DNA of 6,427 nucleotides from Comamonadaceae bacterium (lineage in GTDB: Bacteria > Pseudomonadota > Gammaproteobacteria > Burkholderiales > Burkholderiaceae_C): assembly GCA_947458345.1 (NCBI GenBank), contig CANHBU010000116.1:1-6427 (forward strand), in the 5' to 3' direction. A program made the translations under genes and the position numbers. Position 1 is the stretch's first letter; every line of letters starts with the position of its first letter. Below, piece after piece: positions 1 to 5,469 of the stretch. Below the pieces are notes generated by a model. The model ran no database searches and was not told the origin of the DNA. It saw only the letters and a list, made by a program, of their open reading frames with translations.

Positions 1-1028
1 GACCACTGCGAACGCGCGCCTGCCGCCGGTGGCTGCATGAAGGCATCGCCCAAATCGCCAGGGCCAGGCTCGGGCAGAGGCCGGCCGCTGTCGCGCCACT
101 CCACCGCGGCATCAAAACCATAGGTTTGGGCATAGCGCTTGAACCAAAGGCCCTCGGGCGAGTGACGCGTCATGCCATCGAACAAGGTGGCAAACATCTG
201 GGAATGCTCCAGCCCCATGCTGTCGATGGCCTGGTTGATCACGAGCTTGTGCATCATCAGCTGATTTTTAGGCACGCCGGCCATGCGGTCGGCCAGGCGC
301 TGCACCGCTGCATCGAGGCGCGACAGCGGCGCCACCTCGGTGGCCAGCCCCCAAGCATGGGCCGTCTTGCCGTCGATCAGATCGCCAGTGAGCATGAGCT
401 GCTTGGCGCGCATCGCACCGAGCCGGTAGACCCACATGGCCGGGCTCGGACAGCCCCAGATGCGCACGGGCATGTAGCCGATCCGCGCCTTGTCCTCCAT
501 CACGATGAAATCGCAGCAGGTGGCAATGTCGCTGCCACCGGCGGCCGCATAACCATGGACGCGGGCGATCGTGGGTTTGTAAGAACGCCACAGGCTCATG
601 AAGTCTTCGGTGTTCTTCTTCATGAACTTGTAGTCGATCATGGGGTCCCAGGGCATGGGCTGGGTGATCTGGTTGGTCGAATCGCCCTCGGCATATTCCT
701 TGAGGTCGTAGCCCGCACAAAAGGCGCTGCCCGCACCGCGCACCACGATCACATGCACCCGGTCATCGGCATTGGCCGCCTCCACCGCCTGGCGAATCTC
801 GCCGGGCATGTCGTCGTTGATCGCGTTCAGGCGCTCAGGCCGGTTGAGCGTGAGGGTGGCAATGCGGCCCTGCACATCGAGCCTGAGGGTTGAATACACC
901 GCATCGGCCGGACGGCTGCGCAGACGCGCAGCCGGCTCGCGGCCGGCACGCTCGGGCGATGCTGCGGCTTGAGCCTGAGCTTTTTTGGCCTTTGAAGGGG
1001 AGGTCTTGGGGGTGGCAGATTTGGGCAT
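1..1028 (-). CDS. Atypical crotonase-family enoyl-CoA hydratase/isomerase (3' end cut by window edge)
   Basis: 342 codons are visible, running off the left edge without a stop. The crotonase fold is clear: [12 protein letters not shown] at residues 59-70, the first oxyanion-hole segment AFCAGYDL at 102-109, and the second, [16 protein letters not shown], at 158-173. Family members act on acyl-CoA thioesters in the cytoplasm, usually hydrating or isomerising the double bond. Both catalytic glutamates of classical enoyl-CoA hydratase look replaced: the first aligns with D167 and the second with V188 (YMPVRIWG, 185-192), so ordinary hydratase activity is doubtful. From memory the sequence resembles the PRK12478-type subfamily (about 300 residues), which would leave only a few C-terminal residues missing here. 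The first ~42 residues are an extra Ala/Lys/Pro/Ser-rich, probably disordered tail. The ATG at 1028 was chosen because AAGG lies 6 nt upstream; GTG at 899 would give a conventional length but has no ribosome-binding site. It is probably the last visible gene of the operon. Family call is firm, exact reaction unknown. Confidence 0.9.
   Translation of the reverse strand, partial: MPKSATPKTSPSKAKKAQAQAAASPERAGREPAARLRSRPADAVYSTLRLDVQGRIATLTLNRPERLNAINDDMPGEIRQAVEAANADDRVHVIVVRGAGSAFCAGYDLKEYAEGDSTNQITQPMPWDPMIDYKFMKKNTEDFMSLWRSYKPTIARVHGYAAAGGSDIATCCDFIVMEDKARIGYMPVRIWGCPSPAMWVYRLGAMRAKQLMLTGDLIDGKTAHAWGLATEVAPLSRLDAAVQRLADRMAGVPKNQLMMHKLVINQAIDSMGLEHSQMFATLFDGMTRHSPEGLWFKRYAQTYGFDAAVEWRDSGRPLPEPGPGDLGDAFMQPPAAGARSQW
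913..934. repeat. Perfect 9-bp GC-rich inverted repeat in the crotonase N-terminal linker
   Basis: CGGCTGCGC at 913-921 pairs with GCGCAGCCG at 926-934 around a 4-nt loop (AGAC). It lies within the codons for the low-complexity linker before the crotonase core (about residues 32-39), and a second GCCGGC pair (931-936, 942-947) sits next to it. As RNA it would form a stable hairpin early in the crotonase message. It may simply reflect Ala/Arg-rich coding in GC-rich DNA; there is no T-run, so it is not a standard terminator. Confidence 0.5.
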
Positions 1029-1158
1029 GACGGGCCTTGTTGGGCAGAGACGATGGGGCGCAGCCATTTTGCCTCTGTTCAGGCGAGGCTCGAAACCAGC
1101 CGTCGCCTAGCGGGTCGCAGCAAGAGCACCGCCGTCTCGGGGCGCTAGCTGGGCTCGG
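1029..1158. other. Intergenic gap between MBL gene and crotonase gene
   Basis: At 130 nt this is the widest gap within the minus-strand block. I see no T-run terminator and no convincing -35/-10 pair. A weak inverted repeat is present (CTAGCG at 1107-1112, CGCTAG at 1143-1148, with flanking CCAGC at 1096-1100 and GCTGG at 1148-1152), separated by a long loop. It could be a processing or attenuation structure, or chance in GC-rich DNA. A separate promoter for the crotonase gene cannot be ruled out. Confidence 0.4.
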
Positions 1159-2127
1159 TCAACCCTCGAGTGCGAGCCACATCTGCCGATCACGCTCGGC
1201 CGTCCAGATGCGCGGGTCGGGATACTGTGTGGCTTCGTCGTAGGCGCGGGTCACATCGAAGGGCATGCAGTGGTTGAAGATCACCCAATGCCCATACTTG
1301 GGCTGCAGCTTGGCAAAGGCGGCCTCATAGACTTGGCGCAGTGGCTGTCCTGCCGCCGCACCGGCGCTCACGGCCGCGTACAGGTCGCTGACGAAATCGC
1401 GTGTGCCGCGCAAGCCTGCCTGCACTTGCTCGGGCGTTTGCAGCGCGCTGCCGCGACCGGGGACCAGTTTTTCCGGATGCAAGGCGGCAATGCGCTCGAG
1501 CGTCTGGGGCCAGTCCTTGAAGTAAGCGTCGCCCGCGTAAGGGGTGGCGTCAAACTCGACCAGATCGCCGCTGAAAAGCACTTTTTCCTTGGGCAGCCAG
1601 GCCACGGTGTCGCCCTTGGTGTGGCCGCGGCCCAGTTGCAGCAGCTGCACCTCGAGCGTGCCCAGCCAGACGGTCATCTTGCCGGTGAAAGTCAAGGTGG
1701 GCCAGGTCAGGCCTTCGGGCACGCTTTGGACGTTGCGAAACAGGCGGGGGAAGCGGCCGATCTCGCTGTCTTTGTCAAACTGGCCGCGCTCGACGATGAG
1801 ATCGTAGGTGTCCTGGCTTGCAATGATTTGCTCGCCGCCCTCGGCCATATAAGCCGACGCACCGAGCACGCGCACCGCATGGTAGTGGCTGAGCACCACA
1901 TACTTGATGGGCTTGTCGGTCACTTGGCGGATGCGCCGGATCACATCTTGGGCCATCACCGGCGTGGCCTGGGTGTCGAGCACCATGACCGCATCGTCGC
2001 CAATGATGATGCCGGTGTTGGGGTCGCCCTCGGCGGTGTAGGCATAGGCGTGTTCGGACAGGCGCTCGAAGCTGACCTTCTTTTCTTCCAGATCGGCGGC
2101 CGAGGCAAAGGTTTTGGTGCTGCTCAT
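1159..2127 (-). CDS. MBL-fold metallo-hydrolase-like protein with degenerate metal site
   Basis: A 322-residue protein with the metallo-beta-lactamase fold: an early strand ending in VLDT (49-52), LSHYHAVRVLG (79-89) where HxHxDH is expected, GRGHTKGD (166-173), LFSGDLVE (184-191) and LVPGRG (221-226). The site-1 metal ligands are kept (H81, H83, H169, plus bridging D188). The site-2 ligands are not: the Asp-His of the signature is V85-R86, and the His of the terminal PGHG-type motif is R225. I recall HxHAVRVLGASA and GRG as conserved in a Burkholderiales subfamily, so this looks like a family trait rather than local decay. The C-terminal region also has a conserved-looking HWVIFNHCMPFD (281-292). 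Typical family members hydrolyse thioesters, lactones or similar bonds in the cytoplasm; this one may bind a single metal or have another role. Start ATG 2127 has GGAG 6 nt upstream (2137..2134). It lies 33 nt downstream of the VOC gene. No signal peptide is seen. Confidence 0.9.
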   Translation of the reverse strand: MSSTKTFASAADLEEKKVSFERLSEHAYAYTAEGDPNTGIIIGDDAVMVLDTQATPVMAQDVIRRIRQVTDKPIKYVVLSHYHAVRVLGASAYMAEGGEQIIASQDTYDLIVERGQFDKDSEIGRFPRLFRNVQSVPEGLTWPTLTFTGKMTVWLGTLEVQLLQLGRGHTKGDTVAWLPKEKVLFSGDLVEFDATPYAGDAYFKDWPQTLERIAALHPEKLVPGRGSALQTPEQVQAGLRGTRDFVSDLYAAVSAGAAAGQPLRQVYEAAFAKLQPKYGHWVIFNHCMPFDVTRAYDEATQYPDPRIWTAERDRQMWLALEG

Positions 2128-2160
2128 GGGTTACTCCGTCAAGGCAAAAAATCTACAGGC

Positions 2161-2706
2161 TCAAGTGGGCACCGACTGGCTGCCATCGTGCATCCAGGCG
2201 GCATGCTGGGGTGCGCGCCGGGTCTGGCTCCACTCCTCGAGCATCTCCCACTTGACCGCATCGAGGCGCTGGTGCATCTCGGGCGTGCCGCAGTCGAAGG
2301 CCAGCTCCAGCCGGTGACCATTGGGATCGAAAAAATAAATGCTCTTGAACAAGGTGTGGTCGGTCGGGCCGATGACCTCGATGCCAGCGGCCTGCAAGCG
2401 CTCGCGCGTCTCGACCAGGGCCTGGTAGGAGTCCACCTTGAAGGCCAGGTGCTGCACCCAGGTGGGCGTGTTGCGATCGCGGTCCATTTCGGCTTGACCG
2501 GGCAACTCGAAAAACGCCAGCACATTGCCGGCTCCCGCATCCAAGAAGACGTGCATATAGGGATCGGGCGCCTTGGTCGAGGGCACCTCGTTTTCGGAGA
2601 TGGCCAGCACAAAACGCATGCCCAGGTGCTTTTCGTACCATAGCACGGTTTGCTTGGCATCCTTGCAGCGGTAGGCCACATGGTGAATCTTCTCGATGGG
2701 TGACAT
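2161..2706 (-). CDS. VOC/glyoxalase-bleomycin resistance-fold metalloprotein
   Basis: A 181-residue protein made of two vicinal-oxygen-chelate modules (about 4-68 and 82-136) plus a C-terminal tail of about 45 residues. The four expected metal ligands are all present: H9 (KIHHVAY), E67 (LAFFELPG), H86 (WVQHLAF) and E134 (GHRLELA). The gaps of 58, 19 and 48 residues are close to those of E. coli glyoxalase I (H5, E56, H74, E122), so a divalent metal site is expected. VOC proteins include glyoxalases, epimerases and one-domain extradiol ring-cleavage dioxygenases; the His/Glu/His/Glu set fits glyoxalase or epimerase better than the His/His/Glu iron triad of dioxygenases. Next to an aromatic hydroxylase, ring cleavage or handling of a cleavage product is the natural guess, but it is a guess. 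The tail (APQHAAWMH, 164-172) resembles a conserved tail I recall in Burkholderiales homologues. ATG 2706 has AGGAG 6 nt upstream (2717..2713). Confidence 0.9.
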   Translation of the reverse strand: MSPIEKIHHVAYRCKDAKQTVLWYEKHLGMRFVLAISENEVPSTKAPDPYMHVFLDAGAGNVLAFFELPGQAEMDRDRNTPTWVQHLAFKVDSYQALVETRERLQAAGIEVIGPTDHTLFKSIYFFDPNGHRLELAFDCGTPEMHQRLDAVKWEMLEEWSQTRRAPQHAAWMHDGSQSVPT

Positions 2707-2721
2707 GTCGCGCTCCTGAGG

Positions 2722-2943
2722 TCAGATAGGGGCTTGCGGCCGCGGGTCGGTGGCCACGACGCCAGCACGGGCTGCCGCAAACGCGGCGTGCAAGACCTGG
2801 GCATCGCCAATCTGGTTGGCCAGCAGCAGCACCAGCCGGGCATTGAGCAGATGGCTCTGCTCGGCGCTCAAGCCTTCATGGCTGGCAATCAGCGCTTCGT
2901 AGAGCTCGTCGTAGGGCAGATCGGTGGCTTGGGTCTTGAGCAT
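2722..2943 (-). CDS. DUF2783-like small protein
   Basis: A 73-residue protein between the hydroxylase (11 nt upstream) and the VOC gene (15 nt downstream). The central part, LYEALIASHEGLSAEQS (14-30) followed by LLNARLVLLLANQIGD (32-47), matches my memory of DUF2783, a small family of unknown function usually found next to FAD-dependent hydroxylases. It is predicted mostly alpha-helical, with no signal peptide, cysteine pair or clear membrane span (the LVLLLA stretch is short and flanked by polar residues). ATG 2943 has an AGAAAG-type purine stretch upstream at a workable distance. The tight spacing implies translation together with the hydroxylase, and a structural or regulatory partner role is possible. 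No function is known to me. Confidence is high that it is a real gene and moderate for the family name. Confidence 0.85.
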   Translation of the reverse strand: MLKTQATDLPYDELYEALIASHEGLSAEQSHLLNARLVLLLANQIGDAQVLHAAFAAARAGVVATDPRPQAPI

Positions 2944-2954
2944 GGGCGTCTTTC

Positions 2955-4604
2955 TCAGGCGGGCTCAAAGTATCCTTGCGCCCGCGCCATGGCCGCCACC
3001 AGTTGCTCGCGCGTGGCCGCGCGCCAGCGGGCGCAAACATGCTGATCGGGGCGTACCAGATAGACGCTGCCGGCGCTGGCGTCGAGCCGCCGAGCCAGCA
3101 GAGCGGCCGCATCGGTCCATTGCTCGCCCACAACCAGGGTCTTGAGCCCATCTATCTCAGCCAGCCAGGCCGGCGCCGGCGCAAACGCCAGCGCGGTGAA
3201 GTCGTCGCCGAGCTCGCGCAGCAACCAGCTCGCCCGGCCGTCTGCAGCGCCGAGCGGCGCATCGGTGAGCACCGCACCCACGCGCTGGCTGGCGTCAAAG
3301 TGGTCGACATCGGGGGTGTTCAAGGGCGAATGGCTGAGCACCGCCGGCACCGACAAGCGCCCGCTGTTGACGATGCGCCGGGCGAAGGGGTAATCGCGTG
3401 CGAGCCCCAGCACCGCATCGCGAAACAAGCGGCTGGCCGCGCTCTTGGGCGTGATGAAGTCGGTCGAGCGGGTGGAATTGAGGATGTTCTCATCGGCCGC
3501 ATACTCGCGCTCCTGCCCGTAACTGGCCAGCAACGCAGGACCGGCACGACCGCCGAGCACCGCGTGCAGCTTCCAGGCCAGGTTTTCAGCATCTTGCACG
3601 CCGCTGTTGGCACCGCGCGCGCCGAAGGGCGACACGCCATGGGCTGCATCGCCGGCAAACACCACCCGCTCGTGCACGAATCGCTCCATGCGGCGGCAGG
3701 CAAAGGTGTAGACGCTGGCCCACTCGAGGCTGAAGTCGGCGTCCTGGCCGAGCAGGGCCCGCACCCTGGGCAAGATCCGTTCGGGCCGCTTTTCCTGCTC
3801 CGGATCGGCATCCCAGCCAAGCTGAAAATCGATGCGCCAGACATCGTCGCTCTGGCGATGGAGCAACACGCTTTGCCCGGGATGAAAAGGCGGATCGAAC
3901 CAGAACCAGCGCTCGGCCGGAAACTGAGCCTTCATCTTGACGTCGGCAATCAGAAAGCGGTCCTGAAACACGCGACCCTGGGTCTCCAGGCCCATCAGGC
4001 GGCGCAGGCTCGAGCGCGAACCGTCGCAGGCCAGCACCCAGTCGGCCTCGATGCGGTAGTCGCCCTCGGCGGTCTGCACCGTCAGCGTGGCCCCGTCAGG
4101 GCGCGGGTCGATGGCCATCAGCTGATGGCCCCAGCGCACTTGGGCCGATTCGAACTGCAACAAGCGCTCGAGCAAATAGGCCTCGCAGTAGTACTGCTGC
4201 AAATTAATAAAGGCCGGTCGCTCATGGCCGGACTCGGGCAGCAGGTTGAATTCGTAGACCTGCTCGGCCTGCAAGAACACCCGCCCCACATTCCAGGAAA
4301 CGCCCTTGTCGACCATGCGCTGGCCCACCCCCAAGCGGTCCCAAATCTCCAGCGTGCGCTTGGCAAAACACAAGGCGCGCGAGCCGGTCGACAGACTGCA
4401 TCCGGCCTCGAGCACCAGCACCGGGCGGCCGCGCTGCACCAAATCAAGGGCCAGCGACAAACCCACCGGCCCCGCGCCCACCACCACCACGGGGTGGCGC
4501 TCAGGCCCCTGAGTGGCGGGGCGGGGGGCCACGGGCAGCGCCATGGCCTGCAGCTCGGCAGCCGAGGCGCTGCGCAAAGCCGATTGGATTGGGTCTCGGT
4601 TCAT
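2955..4604 (-). CDS. FAD-dependent aromatic hydroxylase (class A flavoprotein monooxygenase, PheA/TfdB/MhpA type)
   Basis: A 549-residue single-component flavin hydroxylase, expected to use NAD(P)H and O2 to hydroxylate a phenol-like or related ring in the cytoplasm. Domains in order: a polar N-terminal leader (1-36); the FAD Rossmann motif VVVVGAGPVGLSLALDL (39-55) ending in E66, which binds the ADP ribose; the DG motif LACDGSRSSLRRLMG (191-205); the FAD/ribityl GD motif VFAGDAAHGVSPFGARGANSGV (315-336, key residues G318, D319, H322, P326); and a C-terminal thioredoxin-like domain with VYLVRPDQHVCARW (514-527), typical of the PheA/TfdB branch. Length fits that branch (about 540-600). All FAD motifs are intact. 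The ATG at 4604 was preferred; TTG at 4610 would add two residues, and neither has a strong ribosome-binding site. It is the first enzyme gene of the operon and lies 72 nt downstream of the receiver-only gene. The substrate is not evident; from memory it resembles PRK08132-type oxidoreductases. Confidence 0.93.
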   Translation of the reverse strand: MNRDPIQSALRSASAAELQAMALPVAPRPATQGPERHPVVVVGAGPVGLSLALDLVQRGRPVLVLEAGCSLSTGSRALCFAKRTLEIWDRLGVGQRMVDKGVSWNVGRVFLQAEQVYEFNLLPESGHERPAFINLQQYYCEAYLLERLLQFESAQVRWGHQLMAIDPRPDGATLTVQTAEGDYRIEADWVLACDGSRSSLRRLMGLETQGRVFQDRFLIADVKMKAQFPAERWFWFDPPFHPGQSVLLHRQSDDVWRIDFQLGWDADPEQEKRPERILPRVRALLGQDADFSLEWASVYTFACRRMERFVHERVVFAGDAAHGVSPFGARGANSGVQDAENLAWKLHAVLGGRAGPALLASYGQEREYAADENILNSTRSTDFITPKSAASRLFRDAVLGLARDYPFARRIVNSGRLSVPAVLSHSPLNTPDVDHFDASQRVGAVLTDAPLGAADGRASWLLRELGDDFTALAFAPAPAWLAEIDGLKTLVVGEQWTDAAALLARRLDASAGSVYLVRPDQHVCARWRAATREQLVAAMARAQGYFEPA

Positions 4605-4644
4605 GCTCAATGCGGTCTTGGGACGGAAAGCCCAATCAGCACCA

Positions 4645-4650
4645 ACTATA
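4645..4650 (-). promoter_or_regulatory. Possible -10 element (TATAGT) for the hydroxylase operon
   Basis: On the minus strand TATAGT sits 40 nt before the hydroxylase ATG, in a 72-nt gap that is otherwise GC-rich. The hexamer at the expected -35 distance (CAGGGC) does not match consensus, so the promoter would need an activator, or the operon may be read through from the receiver gene upstream. No T-run terminator separates the two genes. Confidence 0.3.
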
Positions 4651-4676
4651 CCGGCCGGCGCGGGCAGGCCCTGCGC

Positions 4677-5066
4677 TCACCGAGAGGCGACCCGTGCCTG
4701 CTTGAGTTGGGCCAGCTGGCTAAAGAGCCCCACCAGTTGCGAGCTTTTGTCGAACACCGCATCGGCCCCCTGCGACAGACAGTACTGCCGCATCGCATCG
4801 GTGGCATGGTGGGTCAAGACGAGCAGGCTCTGGCCGGGCGCTCGATCGCGGCAAAGCGCCAGCAAAGCCAGGCCATTGCCCGGCCTCAGTTCTGGCTCGA
4901 CCAAGAGGACATCCCAGCCTTGGGGATTGGCCTGCAACCATTGCCGCGCCTGCTCCTGCGTTGTCGCGCTGCCCACGCAGCAAGCCAATTGCAGATCGTC
5001 CAGACTGTCGCGCAGCGCCTGCTGCAGCTCAACACTGCCGTCAACAATGAACACCCGAAGACTCAA
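4677..5066 (-). CDS. Stand-alone receiver-domain protein with Glu in place of the phospho-acceptor Asp
   Basis: A 129-residue protein that is almost entirely one response-regulator receiver domain, with no output domain. In CheY-like order: VFIVDGS (5-11), where the usual Asp pair is D9-G10; DVLLVEPEL (52-60), with E57 exactly where the phosphorylated Asp is expected; the switch Thr in LLVLTHH (81-87, T85); and the conserved Lys in VFDKSS (104-109, K107). Thr and Lys are kept while phosphorylation chemistry appears lost, so it may act as a constitutive, phosphomimetic-like or phosphorylation-independent partner domain. The start is not obvious: TTG at 5066 gives the domain its normal length and has AAGAG 9 nt upstream (5080..5076). 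The frame stays open upstream to 5225 and includes an ATG at 5135, but that sequence is not receiver-like and has no ribosome-binding site. It lies 72 nt upstream of the hydroxylase on the same strand. Fold confidence is high; start and function are uncertain. Confidence 0.8.
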   Translation of the reverse strand: MSLRVFIVDGSVELQQALRDSLDDLQLACCVGSATTQEQARQWLQANPQGWDVLLVEPELRPGNGLALLALCRDRAPGQSLLVLTHHATDAMRQYCLSQGADAVFDKSSQLVGLFSQLAQLKQARVASR

Positions 5067-5082
5067 GATTTGCCGCTCTTGG

Positions 5083-5096
5083 TTAAATTTATTTAA
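5083..5096. promoter_or_regulatory. AT-only inverted repeat just upstream of the receiver gene
   Basis: TTAAAT (5083-5088) and ATTTAA (5091-5096) form a perfect inverted repeat with a 2-nt centre, inside a 15-nt run of only A and T (5083-5097). This stands out in a GC-rich window. It lies 17 nt before the proposed TTG start, so it could hold the -10 region or be an operator near the transcription start. No good -35 partner is seen. Confidence 0.4.
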
Positions 5097-5192
5097 ACGA
5101 ACCCGTTGAGTTTGCCACAGCCGCGGCGAGCGCATCGGCGTGAGCCAGGCGATCGCCGCTGATCGGGCCGCCCGACCCCAAGTCGGTTCAGA

Positions 5193-5206
5193 TGTAACAA
5201 AATGCA
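5193..5206 (-). promoter_or_regulatory. TGTWACAAAA element, possible OmpR-family (RstA-like) site
   Basis: Read on the minus strand, the 14-mer TGCATTTTGTTACA matches the E. coli RstA consensus TACATNTNGTTACA at 11 of 12 fixed positions, as I recall that consensus. It lies between two divergent genes, 30 nt before the small plus-strand ORF and about 127 nt before the receiver gene start. A similar element is present at 6291-6309. Whether the host has a regulator of this specificity is unknown, so this is a motif observation only. Confidence 0.3.
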
Positions 5207-5235
5207 GGGCTCTAGGCCTTTGCAAAGCTCATCGC

Positions 5236-5469
5236 ATGGACAACAAAACCCGCACCGCTATCGCACGCCTGCAGCGCCTGGTGGACGCCGAAAGACCGAG
5301 CGATGAGGAACGTGAGCGCGTGGCCGATCGGCTGGTGACCCAGGACCAGCTGCGCCGCATCGATCACCGCCTGGACAAGCCCACAGAGCTGCCCAGGCGT
5401 CGCCCAAGCAGGCGCCCGCCAACGGCTGCGGATGGGCGGGCGCACGCCAAACCCGTGGCCTGCAGCTAA
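5236..5469 (+). CDS. Small hypothetical protein, charged helix plus Arg/Pro-rich tail
   Basis: A 77-residue predicted protein on the opposite strand to its neighbours; I do not recognise it. Residues 1-48 are rich in Arg, Asp, Glu and Leu and look like one or two amphipathic helices (for example ERVADRLVTQDQLRRIDHRL, 27-46). Residues 53-62 are Arg/Pro-rich (PRRRPSRRPP), giving a basic tail. The codons follow the GC-rich third-position habit of the window. Against it, the ATG at 5236 has no convincing ribosome-binding site. An in-frame GTG at 5140 would lengthen it to 109 residues but would overlap the leader of the divergent receiver gene. Its TAA overlaps the TAG of the convergent HisKA-REC gene by 4 bp. 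It fills what would otherwise be a 400-nt gap between two regulators. Confidence 0.5.
   Translation: MDNKTRTAIARLQRLVDAERPSDEERERVADRLVTQDQLRRIDHRLDKPTELPRRRPSRRPPTAADGRAHAKPVACS
5412..5443 (-). terminator. GC-rich hairpin after the HisKA-REC gene
   Basis: GCGCCCGCC (5412-5420) and GGCGGGCGC (5435-5443) form a perfect 9-bp stem with a 14-nt loop. Relative to the minus-strand HisKA-REC gene it begins 22 nt past the stop codon, a good place for transcription to end. The following sequence (CTGCTTGG) has no real T-run, so it would be a weak or factor-assisted terminator. It also lies within the last codons of the small plus-strand ORF, in its basic tail. Confidence 0.3.

Noticed and set aside
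126..893. A 255-codon open frame on the plus strand opposite the crotonase gene
   Set aside because: The minus-strand frame carries both crotonase signatures; this is its antisense shadow.
2128..2160. T-rich stretch before the MBL gene as a terminator or internal promoter
   Set aside because: The minus-strand run of six T has no stem before it, and no -35 partner is correctly spaced, so operon continuity is the simpler reading.
1270..2643. A 457-codon open frame on the plus strand opposite the MBL and VOC genes
   Set aside because: It runs across two minus-strand genes and their gap, has a shadow-type composition and no motif.
2976..5096. A 706-codon open frame on the plus strand opposite the hydroxylase and receiver genes
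   Set aside because: It is antisense to two genes with clear domain motifs; long open frames opposite GC-rich genes are expected, and its translation (rich in His, Gln, Gly, Ala) has no recognisable domain.
5067..5225. N-terminal extension of the receiver protein up to 5225
   Set aside because: The added 53 residues are not receiver-like, no ribosome-binding site precedes the possible starts, and they would span the AT palindrome and the TGTWACAAAA element.
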